From Prionace glauca (lineage: Eukaryota > Chordata > Chondrichthyes > Carcharhiniformes > Carcharhinidae), in NCBI GenBank assembly GCA_037974335.1, contig CM075760.1, forward strand, positions 60,828,515-60,892,514: a DNA stretch of 64,000 bases, written 5' to 3'. Made by a program: the position numbers and the translations under genes. The notes beneath the pieces are model-generated. The model was given only the letters and a program-made list of their open reading frames with translations. It did no database searches and had not been told where the DNA came from. Shown here one piece after another: positions 30,440 through 41,433 of the stretch. Every line of letters starts with the position of its first letter. Position 1 is the stretch's first letter.

Positions 30440-30706
30440 GTAATTGTTTATTGTCTCCACTTCCCCCACCCTTTAGTGAGCGGGTTCCAGCTCATTACCA
30501 TGCACTGCATCAAAATATTCTTCCTCACATCCCCCTGCAGCTCTGATTCAAAACCTTAAATCTGTGTCCCCCTTGTCCTTGTCCCATCAGCGAATGGGAA
30601 CATCTTTTCTTTGTCCACCTTATCTAAATCTGTCAGAATCTTGCCCACCTCTATCAAATCTCCCCTCAACCTCCTTTGCTCCAAGGGCAACAACCCCAGT
30701 CTGACA
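30440..30706 (-). mobile_element. CR1 fragment
   Basis: 'caaatctcccctcaacctcc' and 'aagggcaacaaccccagtct' are antisense CR1 C-terminal sequence. Confidence 0.75.
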
Positions 30707-31536
30707 TCGACAATAAAGAACAAAGTAACAGAATATGTTAATACCTGAAATCGAATGGGAATGTTTAATTACAGTTTTAAAAATATTGTGAACATATTGT
30801 CCTGGACAATAAAGGAATTTGAATAACTCACCTTGGGTGTGGTGAAATGAAAGGTCCTTTACAAATTCAGCCTAGCCATAAGATTTGCACTCGAGTGAGC
30901 ATAAGATATTTCACTCCAGGTATGATTCAACTGACCCATGAGGAAGTTTTTAGCAAACATAGTTAATTTAAGAACACAGTTAAAATATAAGAAGAAAAAT
31001 TAGCATAATTTTTACCGATCACAATAAAAAGCAACCATGATCTTGTCTCAACCTGAACAGCTAAGTCCAAATCAAATAATCCCTACAAACTTACAGCTCG
31101 TTTTAGGCTTTGCACAGAAAGCAAGTATGCTCACCTGATGCTGGATTTTGCAGCTTTTTTAACACCTGTTGTGAATTAGTCCTTTAAACGTTGATTTCAA
31201 ACTTTGACTTCCCAGTTCTGGAAATTTCAGGACCTTGAGATAGAGAGAGAGAGAGAGAGACAGACTGCTTGCCACTATCTTCCAGCTGGCAACTCACAGG
31301 TAGCAGAATCTTCACTCCACAGAAAGAGGTGAGAAACACTCCTCTCAGTCTGCAGTCCAAAGAGCATGTGACAAAAAAAAACTAAAACCTTTCTCCTGTG
31401 AAAGAAATGTCCAAAGACAGCATTGACCTTTTAATCAGGCTCAACACAACAGTTTGAAAAGGGTCATAAAACTCCAGGTTACTGGATTAGCCCAGACTGA
31501 AAATAATCAAGCTGCCCATTATATTCAAAGAACAGA
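30707..31536. other. Intergenic DNA with a (GA)n microsatellite
   Basis: No gene is recognised. There is a short (AG)n run at about 31240-31260. Confidence 0.5.
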
Positions 31537-31842
31537 ATCCTGACAGTACAGAAGGAGGCCATTTGGCCCATCAAGCCTGCACTGACAACAATCCCAGCCT
31601 ATCTCAGTAACCCCACGTATTTACCCTGCTAATCCCCAGAAACGAGGGTCAATGTAACATAACCAATCAACCCAAACCACAGAACTTTGGACTGTGGGAA
31701 GAAACCAGAACACCTGGAGGAAACCCATGCAGACACAGGGAGGATGTGCAAATTCCACACAGACAGTGACCCAAGCCAGGAATCAAACCTGAATCCCTGG
31801 TACTGTGAGGCAGCAGTGCTAACCACTGTGTCACCACACCGT
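31537..31842 (-). mobile_element. SINE (HE1-like), full length
   Basis: Read on the minus strand it runs from 'ggtgtggtgacacagtggtt' at 31842 through the B box to 'ggccaaatggcctccttctg' near 31555. It is moderately diverged. Confidence 0.9.
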
Positions 31843-32435
31843 CATATTGTTCTTTGCATTAGCTGAGTTGTAAATCAGTGAAAGCCAGCACAATACTTGG
31901 TCTCTGAAACACTCCTACATCCGTTAACTTTGTTTTAAAGAAATCCACATTTGAAAGCCCAGCCAGGATACGAAATATCAGCGCCTTAACAGGGAGATAA
32001 GACAGACAGACACTATATTTGATCTTTTCAACAGCACATCTGAGAGTTAAGAATGTGTGACATGATTTTGGGAAACCGGAGTGAGTGTGCACATCTGATT
32101 TGTTACATGTGAAAAATAGCAAGCCTAAATTCATGGTGAGATGGAGTGAAGAGCGGGTCCCAAACACACACAGCTACTTGAGACACAGCAGGAGATGAAA
32201 TGGTTAATGTGGCCAGGGGATTGAGACAACATTGTGACAACATCAAGGCATTGACACACACTCCAGAGAAAAACTGAGTTCAAAACAATCAGGATCCAAT
32301 TAAACACAGTGCACATGGACACAATGTGAGGAAAATTAAAGTAAAATGGATAAAATTATAGATTGGGACAATTAAGAGCTTGGAAGAAATAACACCGAAT
32401 AAAAACTGTCCACAAGTTGGATAGGGGGTAAAGAG
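31843..32435. other. Intergenic DNA
   Basis: No gene, RNA or clear repeat is recognised. Confidence 0.45.
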
Positions 32436-32439
32436 AGAG

Positions 32440-32775
32440 CTAGAGAATCTTTTACATCCTTCCTGTAATGAGGTGACCAGAACTGAGCACAGTACTCCAA
32501 GTGGGGTCTGACCAGGGTCCTATAAAGCTGCAACATCATCTTTCGACTCTGAAACTCAATTCCTCAACTGATGAAGGCCTGTACACCATAAGCCTTCTTA
32601 ACCATAACTTCAACCTGCGCAGCTGCTTTGAGCATGCTATGAACTCGGACTCCTCTGATCTTCCACACTGCCAAGAGTCCTACCATTAATATTATGTTCT
32701 GCCATTCTATTTGACCTGCCAAAATTAACACTTATTGCCATCCTATTTGACCTGCCAAAATGAACCACTTCATAG
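32440..32775 (-). mobile_element. Old CR1 fragment with a local duplication
   Basis: 'gtactccaagtggggtctga' and 'cctataaagctgcaacatca' are antisense CR1. A segment 'tttgacctgccaaaat' is present twice (about 32708 and 32745). Confidence 0.75.
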
Positions 32776-33130
32776 AGGGAATCGCTTTCTGTTAAAGAGC
32801 CTGCCAAACCCTCTCACCCACTTTTCCTAAAGTGCATCAATCTCATCAGGAAAACTCCAGAACAATCAAATATTTTTACTGATAAAAGTTTATTAATGAA
32901 ACAGAACATGGTTAAAACATACAGAAAATGACAAGAGGATCAAAGATAACCAGAGTAAAAGGATGTTCACAATGTTCTGGACACAAATGGTTTCTCTTTA
33001 ATTCATCTGTAGCCTGTTCCCTGCCCTCTTTGTGGAAAACGTCCACTCAGTCCAAAGCATGACCTTCACCTTCCGCTTGCCATTAGAATTTACCATCTTG
33101 CTCTCATGCTCATATTTTTGTCCTCGGCCT
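32776..33130. other. Unassigned DNA
   Basis: Nothing is recognised between the CR1 fragment and the ZNF intron remnant. Confidence 0.4.
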
Positions 33131-33134
33131 TGTC

Positions 33135-33490
33135 TGTGTAAAAGGAGTTAACAAAGTGCATTAGTGTCAGTCCAGGATAGAAATTCAGAACAGACAATTC
33201 TAGTTTTTATGGAACATTCTTTCCTCTCACATTTCCCAAAAGCTGTAAATCTCCATCCCACACTGTTTTGACAAAGGGTCCCCTGGACTCGAAACATCAG
33301 CTCTTTTCTCTCCTTACAGATGCTGCCAGGCCTGCTGAGATTTTCCAGCATCTTCTCTTTTGGTTCCCATCTCACACACCCTCCCTTCATTCTCACTCTG
33401 CTGTATCTAATATTCACCCTCCCAATTCTCCTGAAGGTGCTGATTGAGGCTGATTGACGGATCCATGCTCACTGCTTCCTGTCCTGGACA
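33135..33490 (-). pseudogene. Remnant of a minus-strand ZNF gene (intron end)
   Basis: It is the inverted equivalent of the conserved intron segment before the coding exon (compare 28690-28961 and 34965-35184): 'gtgtcagtccaggatagaaa', 'attcaccctcccaattctcc', 'tcctgtcctggacacagagc'. No finger exon follows to the left. A dispersed repeat sits at 33268-33362. It is therefore the remains of a head-to-head partner of the gene at 35521, sharing the promoter at 33790-34210. Confidence 0.65.
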
Positions 33491-33789
33491 CAGAGCTGAA
33501 AATCTCCATGCAGGCTGCCAGACAGATGTATGTCTAAATGACTGGACTAAAAATGTATGGAATGTACAGATTGGACTCACTTCCTTACCCTTCAGTTTTT
33601 CAAGTCCCCAATTTCCCCCAGAATGAGGAAAGAAATAGAAAGGGGGAGACATTTATTTCCTCCCAGATGTTGCACAGAGGAAGTTTCACTCTGAAGCTCA
33701 TTGGTCAACTTCCGCTTTGTGACACCACAATGGAGTCCTGCCTGAGTCAACCAATCCGCAATGTTGTCTTTTTGCTCCAGTGGGAGACT

Positions 33790-34212
33790 GAGCGTTAGGA
33801 ACGTCCACACGAGAATCAGCCAATCTGCTCTGGCATGACGTCCTGGGGTTCCAGTGCGCAGGCCCGGGCGCGCGGATCCGGGAGCCCCGCCCCCACCCAT
33901 TGCTCCCCGCCCCCTTCCCCTCCTCGAACCAAGGTTTCCAGACAAGCGGCTGGCGGCTCCGGCCAGGGCGAGAAGCCGCTCGGTGGTCTCCCCCTTCCCC
34001 CGGCCCGCGACTGCGCATGTCCAAGGGTGTGGAGAAGCTGCGTATTTGCGGGGGCGTGCCCACCTGCGACCTTCTGAGCGATTGACCAATGGAAAGAGTC
34101 GGAGGTCCGGAAGGACTCTGGTCCTCCAGCCAATCAGAGTGTGGGCTTTGTGTGAATGAAGATTGATCTTAAGACGTACTCGAACTTCCTCCTGTCTCCC
34201 ACATCTGTGAGT
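33790..34212. promoter_or_regulatory. GC-rich ZNF promoter (P2) with noncoding exon 1 and splice donor
   Basis: The core 33860-34060 is homologous to that of P1 ('ggtttccagacaagcggctg', 'gccccgccccca', 'actgcgcatgtccaagg'). The right arm 34083-34139 has TGACCAATGG, GGTCCGGAAGGAC and CCAGCCAATCAGAG. A noncoding exon ends in a canonical GTGAGT donor at 34207-34212. It is the most likely promoter of the ZNF at 35521-36615. Confidence 0.72.
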
Positions 34213-34669
34213 AAAACACTTTCTTTTCTCCCTCTTTCCATTTATTTTCTCATTCTTGGAAAAACTGGAGATTTGCTGAAGGGAAAGGAAGTGAATCCAG
34301 GGAGGGTGCAGACTCTGGAAAGGTTGGCCCAGGTCTCTCTGTCTCTTAAAGACATTGACATCCTTTGCTCTCTCAGCTTGACACGTTGATTTGTCTGGCT
34401 AAAAGATCCCTTTCCTAATGTTCACAATTAAAGGGCTGGTTTCCCCAGGAGATGGCTGACATTTAAGGAGACAGTAAATTAGTATCAGACAGAGTATATT
34501 TATAATTATATCTAGCTGTGTAATATAGTACTGTTGCTATGTGATATATTTCCAGTCACCTCTTGAAACAGAGAGTTGATAGTCTTGGATTTATCCCACA
34601 GTGATCAGTGGAGGCTGAGGGCCATTGAATATATTCCAGGGTCAGTTGGACTGATTTTTGATTGATAAA

Positions 34670-34955
34670 GGAGAATGTTATAGGGAATGGTCAGAAAATG
34701 CAGATAAAGTTAAGGTGAGGAGAAATTTCCTCATTCAAGGATGTGGTGAAGTTTTGGAATTCTGCACCCCAGAGGACTGTGGAGTCTCAGCCATCACGAA
34801 TTTTCAAGCTGGAGATTGATAAGTTTTGAGATATTGAAGACCTGGGGGATTGTATGGGAAATAATGCTGAGGTAGATCAGCCAATTCTTAATGAATGGTT
34901 GAGGCAGTTCGATAGGCTGAATGGCCAACTGCAGCTCCTATTTCTTATGATTTCT
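34670..34955 (+). mobile_element. CR1 3' fragment inside a ZNF intron
   Basis: 'aggagaaatttcctcattca' to 'cagctcctatttcttatga' corresponds to the CR1 C-terminus and tail. Confidence 0.75.
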
Positions 34956-35184
34956 GCGCCAAGGGAGGACGCAGTGAGCATAGATGTGTCAATCAGCATC
35001 TTCAGGAGAATTGGGAGGGTGAATATTAGATACAGCAGAGTAAGAATGGAGGGAGAGTGTGTGGGATGGAGATTTACAGCTTTTGCACAATGAGAGGAAA
35101 GAACATTCTGTAGGAACTAGAGTTGTCTATTCTGAATTTTTATCTTGTACTGACAATGATGATTTATGTAAATTTCTTTTACAG

Positions 35185-35520
35185 GATATTGAAAAAGGAA
35201 TCACAGGCTGGAATGTCAAATGTCATGTCTAGATCTGACAGAGTCATATTCCTTGGGATATGATTATCATTGGCCTTTAAATCTAGAAGTATTGTCTGGT
35301 CTTTTGATTTGAAAAGTTTCAAACGTCAGTGGAAAAGCGCCAACATATTACACATTCAAGTGAGAGTGTTCCAGTGCACTGACTGAAAAGCTTTACCCAG
35401 TTGCACAGCCTGAATAAATATCACACCATTCACTGCGGGGAGACTGTACTCGTGCTCTGTGTGTGTGGAAGAGGCTTCCACTGATTACCCACCCAAGAGA
35501 GAGGCAAGGACACCTGCAAC
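35185..35520 (+). other. 5' UTR part of ZNF coding exon with fossil finger
   Basis: It starts after the TTTCTTTTACAG acceptor (AG at 35183-35184) and ends before the ATG. The decayed finger block 'gtgttccagtgcactgac' is present at about 35365. Confidence 0.7.
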
Positions 35521-36615
35521 ATGGAGAAACCATGGAAATGTGCAGACTGTGGGAAGAAATATAAAGTTCCATCTCGGCTGGAAATTCATCGACGGAGTCA
35601 CACTGGGGAGAGGCCGTTCATCTGCTCTCAGTGTGGGGAGGGATTCACTTGGTTATCCACCCTGCAAAGACACCAGCGAGTTCACACTGGAGAGAAGCCA
35701 TTCACCTGCTCTCAGTGTGGGAAGGGATTCACTCAGTCATCCGGTCTGCGGGCACACCAGCGAGTTCACACTGGGGAAAAGCCGTTCGCCTGCACCCTGT
35801 GTGGGAAGGGTTTCATTCAGTCATCCCACCTACAGAATCACAAAGCTACTCACACTAATGAGAGACCCTTTAAATGCTCTGACTGTGGGAGCTGCTTCAA
35901 AACCTCTGGTGAACTGGTGTTCCACCAGCGCATTCACACTGAGGAGAGACCGTTCAGCTGCTCTCATTGCACCAAGAGGTTTAAAAGGTCATCCCACCTG
36001 CGGACACACCAGCGAGTTCACACCGGAGAGAGACCATTTACCTGCACCATATGTGGGAAGGGATTCACACAGTTATCCAGCGTATGGGCACACCAGCAAG
36101 TTCACACTGGGGAGAGGCCATTTACCTGCTCTGTGTGTTGGAAGGGATTCACTCTGTCATCGAACCTGCTGAGGCACAAAATCACTCACACCCAGGAGAG
36201 ACCCTTTAAATGCCCTGACTGTGGGAGCGGATTCAAACGTACTTCAGATCTGAGGGACCACGAGCGAATTCACACTGGGGAGAAACCATTCGGCTGCTCT
36301 GTGTGTGGGAAGGGATTCACTCAGTTATCCCACCTATTGAATCATAAAGTCACTCATAGCAACGAGAGACCCTTTGAATGTTCTGACTGTGAGAGTAGCT
36401 TCAAAAGCTCTCAGGATCTGATGTCCCACCAGCGCATTCACACTGAGGAGAGACCGTTCAGTTGCTCTCACTGCACAAAGAGGTTTAAATGGTCATCCGC
36501 ACTGCAGAGACACCAGCGAGTTCACACTGGGGAGAGGTCCTTCACCTGCTCTGTGTGTGGAAAGCGATTCATTCAGTTATCCAGCCTGCTGAAACACGAG
36601 CAAGTTCACAAGTAA
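35521..36615 (+). CDS. C2H2 zinc-finger protein, 13 fingers
   Basis: This predicts a 364-aa protein made of thirteen 28-residue C2H2 fingers with all ligands present, starting MEKPWKCADCGKKYK and ending KRFIQLSSLLKHEQVHK. Two finger types alternate. One is the usual CGKGFTQSS type. The other is CSDCGSCFKTSGEL, CSHCTKRFKRSSHL, CPDCGSGFKRTSDL and CSDCESSFKSSQDL, preceded by TNERPF or TEERPF linkers. This implies duplication of a multi-finger block (fingers 4-6 resemble 10-12). It has the only clear complete 5' architecture in the window: promoter P2, exon-1 donor at 34207, acceptor at 35184, then the coding exon. It probably binds DNA in the nucleus; targets and effector function are unknown. 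Confidence 0.92.
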   Translation: MEKPWKCADCGKKYKVPSRLEIHRRSHTGERPFICSQCGEGFTWLSTLQRHQRVHTGEKPFTCSQCGKGFTQSSGLRAHQRVHTGEKPFACTLCGKGFIQSSHLQNHKATHTNERPFKCSDCGSCFKTSGELVFHQRIHTEERPFSCSHCTKRFKRSSHLRTHQRVHTGERPFTCTICGKGFTQLSSVWAHQQVHTGERPFTCSVCWKGFTLSSNLLRHKITHTQERPFKCPDCGSGFKRTSDLRDHERIHTGEKPFGCSVCGKGFTQLSHLLNHKVTHSNERPFECSDCESSFKSSQDLMSHQRIHTEERPFSCSHCTKRFKWSSALQRHQRVHTGERSFTCSVCGKRFIQLSSLLKHEQVHK

Positions 36616-36880
36616 TGACAGGGTTTGGATTCTGCTGTTATTGCTATTGTTAATTACATCCAGGACAGAATCATTTCATTCTGACAGTTGGTAAAGTGGG
36701 AGGATTGGAGGTTTTCTTTCTGTTGGACTGGCCAGTCTCACAACTTTGCTTCCAGTGGGCTGATGCTCTTTAAGCCTGGGAGAGCACATTTCTGCTGAAA
36801 TGAACCACAAAAGCTGGTGAAAGACAATTACTTTATCCTGGATAGAAAATAGTGCTTTTCACCACTGCAGGTAAATCTAA
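36616..36880 (+). other. 3' UTR of the ZNF gene
   Basis: It is homologous to the 3' flank after 30159 ('ggattctgctgttattgct', 'cagtgggctgatgctcttt'). Confidence 0.65.
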
Positions 36881-36884
36881 AATA

Positions 36885-37385
36885 AATACAGAAAGAATTG
36901 GAAAAGCACGGCAGGTTTGGCAACATTTGTGTAGAGGGAAATAGAATTAATGTTTCACCCTACTTCAGAACTAAAGAGAGGGAGAAATGTGATGGGTTTG
37001 ATGCTGATGAGAAAGGGGAGAGGGTCAGATAGAACAAAAGGGAAAGTCAGGGATTGGTTTGAGGGTGAGTGAGATGAAAAGTCAAAAATGTCCTGGAACA
37101 AAATGGTTGTTGGAAAGAAACAAAACAATTTTGTCACTAGATTACTTTAGTTGGATCTTCAATTACTTGCTCCACTTTCTGTCATTATCAGGAATGGAAT
37201 TGTTTCATACTATCTCCTTATCTGATTCTATATAATCCCTTATTTACACAGTTTCAAATGTTGAGGCTAATCAGAGCTTGAAGGTCTCTCTCACCAGTGC
37301 ATTTATCTTCACTGCACATTCTTTACATACACAGCAATTAAACTTTTACATTTTACAGCAAATAAAAATCAGTCTTTCAGTATGC
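36885..37385. other. Intergenic DNA with a dispersed-repeat scrap
   Basis: 36885-36960 resembles the antisense of the 'gatgctgccagacctgct' dispersed repeat in decayed form. Otherwise nothing is recognised. Confidence 0.4.
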
Positions 37386-37389
37386 CTCA

Positions 37390-37562
37390 CATCCTTTATA
37401 AAGGACCTGGATGAGTACTTGGCAAGTCGTAACATTCAAGGCTATGGGCCAAGTGCTGGCAAGTGGGACTAGGTGGGCAGGTCAGGACATTTCATGCATT
37501 GGTGCAGACTCAATGGGCCGAAGGGCCTCTTTACACTGTAGTAATCTGTGATTCTGTGAACT
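37390..37562 (+). mobile_element. CR1 3' fragment
   Basis: 'aaggacctggatgagtactt' then 'atgggccgaagggcctcttt' and 'ctgtgattctgtg' mark a CR1 3' end. Confidence 0.7.
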
Positions 37563-38125
37563 AACTCATTATTGATCTTTCAACAATAATTCAATTAAGA
37601 CTCACCACTTATTCAGTCATCTATTACTGACTGGTAGCTAATTATCACAGGAATCGTTAATTAATATTTTTGGTTATACTGGGGAAATTCCTAATAGGTT
37701 ATAGATATTTCAAGTAACCAGGGATTTAAATTACTAACAAAATTCTAAAAAGTGAAATGACCTAAGATTAGGTTTACAACAGGGGGACAGTCTATCAGAC
37801 ACGGATAAACACATTAAGATATTTAACTAAGTATAAGATTTGGTTAAATACTTCTGACTTAAACATTCACTTTGGATCTTTAAAAATGTATTTTAGCTGT
37901 ATGTTAAAGAAATCTGTACACTTTAGCCAAAGCAGGTTGCCTCAAAGCCCAATGGGACAAGAGCATATTGAGATGAACCACAATCTTTAGGACAATGAAA
38001 CTACAGAATGTGTAAGTTCTTTTCAATAACAGTTACTGGCAGTAAGGTCTTCTTGGCCCCTTCTTCAATAGAGTAGTTCATATTGTGCAGGTAGAGCAGG
38101 CCTTCTCAGATTTGAGCCCTTACGA
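37563..38125. other. AT-rich intergenic DNA
   Basis: Nothing is recognised. Confidence 0.45.
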
Positions 38126-38129
38126 TTTG

Positions 38130-38452
38130 AGGAGGTGGCACAGTGGTTAGCACTGCTGCCGCACAGGGCCAGGGATCTGGGTTCAATTCTGGCCTCAGGT
38201 CATTGTCTGTGTAGGGTTTGCACATTCTCCTCGTGTCTGCATGGGTTTCCACCAGGTGCTCCGGTTTCCCCCCAGTCCAAAGACTTGCAGGTTAGGTGGG
38301 TCGGCCAAGCTAAATTGCCCCTTAGTATCAAGGGGACAAGCTAGGTAAATGCATGGGGTTACGGGAATAAGGGCCTGGGTGGGATTGTGGTCAGTTCAGA
38401 CTTGATGGGCCGAATGGCCTCCTTCTGCACTGTAGGGATTCTATGATTCTAA
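38130..38452 (+). mobile_element. SINE (HE1-like), full length
   Basis: 'ggtggcacagtggttagcac' head, 'gggttcaattctgg' B box, and 'ctgtagggattctatgattc' end are all present. Confidence 0.92.
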
Positions 38453-39010
38453 CAAAGGGAGGAAGGATCTGGATTTTACAGATCAGTGAAACCCCATGAG
38501 GTCAAAGGGTAAATGCAATTGGCTGAAGTATATAACAGGTATTAATTGTGATTGATTTGTATTGAAACTGACTGGTTCATAATTAATAAAAGGCAGGAAA
38601 TGTAAACTTGGGAAAGGTATAATTGACCTGTCTGCTGTATGTAACCGCAGAGTGGTATTGGAATGCTCAGTGTCTTCTCTTGTAGTAAGTCTTTGGACTG
38701 CCCAATGCTCATTCTCCCATCAATCGTTGGTTAATATAGATACGTTTTTAACCGGAACACTGGCCTTTGTGAGTCTCTGTATTGGCTGAAGTTTTTGACA
38801 ATACCTAGCCTCCAGAGAATCCTGCAATAGTTAATACAAGAAACACTAGTTCAAAAATACACTTTGTGAAAGACAATAGGTTTCTTTCTTACTAATCTTG
38901 ATCAGGTTGAACAAAGAGCCTCATTCTTGAGCCAGACTTTGACAGAATATAACATCCTCTAGCTTATCAAAATGATTGAAGAATTCCATACCTTGGACAA
39001 GTTCTGTTTG
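38453..39010. other. Intergenic DNA
   Basis: Nothing is recognised. Confidence 0.45.
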
Positions 39011-39013
39011 CTC

Positions 39014-39465
39014 AGCAATAAAGAATAAAGAACAACCCAGCACGGGAAACAGGCCCTTCGGCCCAACGAGCCCGTGCCGTCGCATCACCCTACACCTATT
39101 CTACCCTGCATGTCTACGAATGGAACCTCTAACTTAGCCAGATTCAGGGGAGAATAGAGTACATTTGGTAAAACCAATCAGCCTAAGAGCACATCTTTGG
39201 GGTGTGGGAGGAAACTGGAGCACCCGGAGGAAACCCACGCAACCATAGGGAGAATGTGCAAACTCCCACAGACACAGGCCCAAATTCATGTATCTGCACA
39301 GCTAGCAGTGCTAGTCACCGAGCTGTTGCGGCGCCCATCTACCGGTCCAGGATCAAGCACACACACCGACATGAAGTACTAGGCCACTCCCGGAACTTCC
39401 AAGAGCAGCCCACGCACGACCCACCGTGTGCATGCCCCTCATTTGACACGAGGTGGACCTCTAGC
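39014..39465 (-). mobile_element. Composite SINE with an unfamiliar head, second copy
   Basis: The order is the reverse of 27890-28345: the CR1-like tail at 39014-39070, the SINE body, then 'gcgcccatctaccggtccag' and 'cgaggtggacctc' at 39450-39463. Close similarity between the copies suggests recent mobility. Confidence 0.75.
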
Positions 39466-39759
39466 TTTATTGCATAACAATCTCCTCATATGTTAGGGTT
39501 TAACATGGCTTCCTTGACCTTGTTATATTTAACTATTAATACAGATGAAAGTGATCATTTTCATTTGTGAGTTTCCCACATCACAACAGTCACCACACTT
39601 CAAAAGAACTTGGCTGTGAAACACTTTCCAGGATCTTGTGGTCATGAAAGGGACTGTCAGAATGTAATTTCCTATCACTCCACTTCCAAATCTCCTGTGA
39701 AAATCTAAACACGATATATTGTTAAATTGTTTGTTTTAAAATAGAATATGGGTTGTTGT

Positions 39760-40060
39760 GATTTGGAATTCAGTCTGAAAATGGTGCAGGAAGAAAATTA
39801 AACTGGATCTTTCAAAACGGAACTGGACAGATTTGAAATGAAATATGGGATTAATTGAAGAGCTTCTTCAAAGGAATATCATGGGTACAATCGGTGGAAT
39901 GGCCTCCTTCTCTGCTCTGAGACTCATTTGCATTTGAAGAAAGTGGCAAATACCTGGAACCCACTTCCTATGAGGGAGAGAGCAGAGATGATGGAATGTT
40001 TCCAAAAGAAAATTGCTTGAGCAATTGAGAGAAATAAATCAACAGGGATAGAACAGGGAA
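39760..40060 (+). mobile_element. Old CR1-like 3' fragments
   Basis: 'ggtggaatggcctccttctc' and 'cctggaacccacttcctatg' match CR1 3' features; strongly decayed. Confidence 0.45.
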
Positions 40061-40455
40061 ATGGTTTGATTCACAGGGAGCCAGCGTGAACTTCCTGGAC
40101 CAAAAAACCCCATTCCCAATCCCAATTCCTGACTTCAAGAGTGTGTCACTTGATGGGTATCCATAAAGCAAATGAAGACAGCAACAAAGGCTGATGGTGA
40201 ACAGAGCTAACTCTGTATCAAGCTGAGGACTGTGGGAGCAGCAGGGTGAAGGGGTTCTGCAGTGAAGAATGGACACAGGAGCTGATTGAATGATACATGT
40301 GACAATAATAAATTAAATCAAGTTCACAAGACGTCGTCATACTCTTTTGGCAGAAATTTGAGGGAGCTGAAGGATATCAATGTCTTTGAAAGAGAAAGAA
40401 AAAGATACCTGGGCCCAGTCCTGCCCCTAATTCCAATGTTCATTTGTAATCTTGA

Positions 40456-40990
40456 CATGGAGATGTCGGCATTGGACTGGGATAAACACAGTAAGAAGTC
40501 TCATGACACCAGGTTAAAGTCCAACAGGTTTATTTAGTAGCAAAATCCACTAGCTTTTGGAGCGCTGCCCATTCATCAGTTGAGTGGCAGTTCTGTTCAC
40601 AAACAGGGCTCATAAAGACACAAACTCAATTTACAGAATAATGATTGGAATGCGAATCTTTATAAGTAATGAAGTCTTAAAAGTACAGAGAATGTGAATG
40701 GAGACAGCGTTAAGGACAGGTTAAAGAGATGTGTATTGTCTCCAGACAGGCCAGTTAGTGAGATTTTGCAAGCTCAGGCAAGTCGTTATTGGGGGGTTAC
40801 AGAAAGTGTGACATGAACCCAAGATCCTGGTTGAGGCTGTCCTCGTGTGCGGAACTTGGCTATCAGTCTCTGCTCAGCGACTCTGTGCTGTTGTGTGTCG
40901 TGAAGGCTGCCTTGGAGAATGCTTACCCGAAGATCAGAGGCCGGATGCCCGTGACCGGTCAATGCCCTTGTTGGAGACAAGAACAAATTT
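40456..40990 (-). mobile_element. Penelope-like element: terminal module plus C-terminal part of GIY-YIG ORF
   Basis: 40456-40800 is the same terminal module as in the palindromes ('agttgagtggcagttctgtt', 'gagatgtgtattgtctccag'). On the minus strand, 40800-40965 reads GHPASDLRVSILQGSLHDTQ followed by HRVAEQRLIAKFRT. I recognise this as the end of the GIY-YIG endonuclease domain of vertebrate PLEs. The RT and the rest of the endonuclease are missing. The piece ends where ZNF promoter sequence P3 begins. Confidence 0.82.
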
Positions 40991-41433
40991 AAGTATGTCT
41001 GAAGCTCAATCTGCAGTGTCATAAAACCCGCGCTCTGATTGGCTGGAGGTCTATGCGACTTCCGGTCCTCCAAAGCTGCCGATTGGCCGGAGCCATCAAG
41101 ATTCGTCTCAGCGACTTGGAGGGGGCCGGGGACTTGGGCCCAACGATGTCACTGCGTAGGAGAGTAATCCTGATTGGCTGAATCAGGCACGCTCCCATTG
41201 TTGACGTCACAATGTTCCAGTGGGGTCATTTCCGCCCTTTATTATGATTGGGTCCGGATTGACCAATGGAAAGAGTTGGAGTACCGGAAGTAGAATTACC
41301 CTGCAACCAATTACAGCGCAGAGTTTGTGCCTATGGCTGCACTAAGCTTTCCCTATTGTCTGAATGCGGAGCTCCTGAAGGTGCTCATTCCTGCCCAGCA
41401 AAGCTGCTGCTCTCTCTCTGAAGCAACCTGTCA
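40990..41433. promoter_or_regulatory. Orphan mirror-symmetric ZNF promoter (P3)
   Basis: Arms 41033-41087 (CTCTGATTGGCTGGAG, CTTCCGGTCCTCCA, GATTGG) and 41259-41320 (GACCAATGGAAAGAG, ACCGGAAGT, AACCAATTACAG) mirror each other around a core with one TGACGTCA (41204-41211). Exon-1-like sequence extends on both sides; the left side is cut by the PLE. The right side runs straight into the 3' end of the minus-strand ZNF gene, so no + strand ZNF follows it. Confidence 0.65.
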
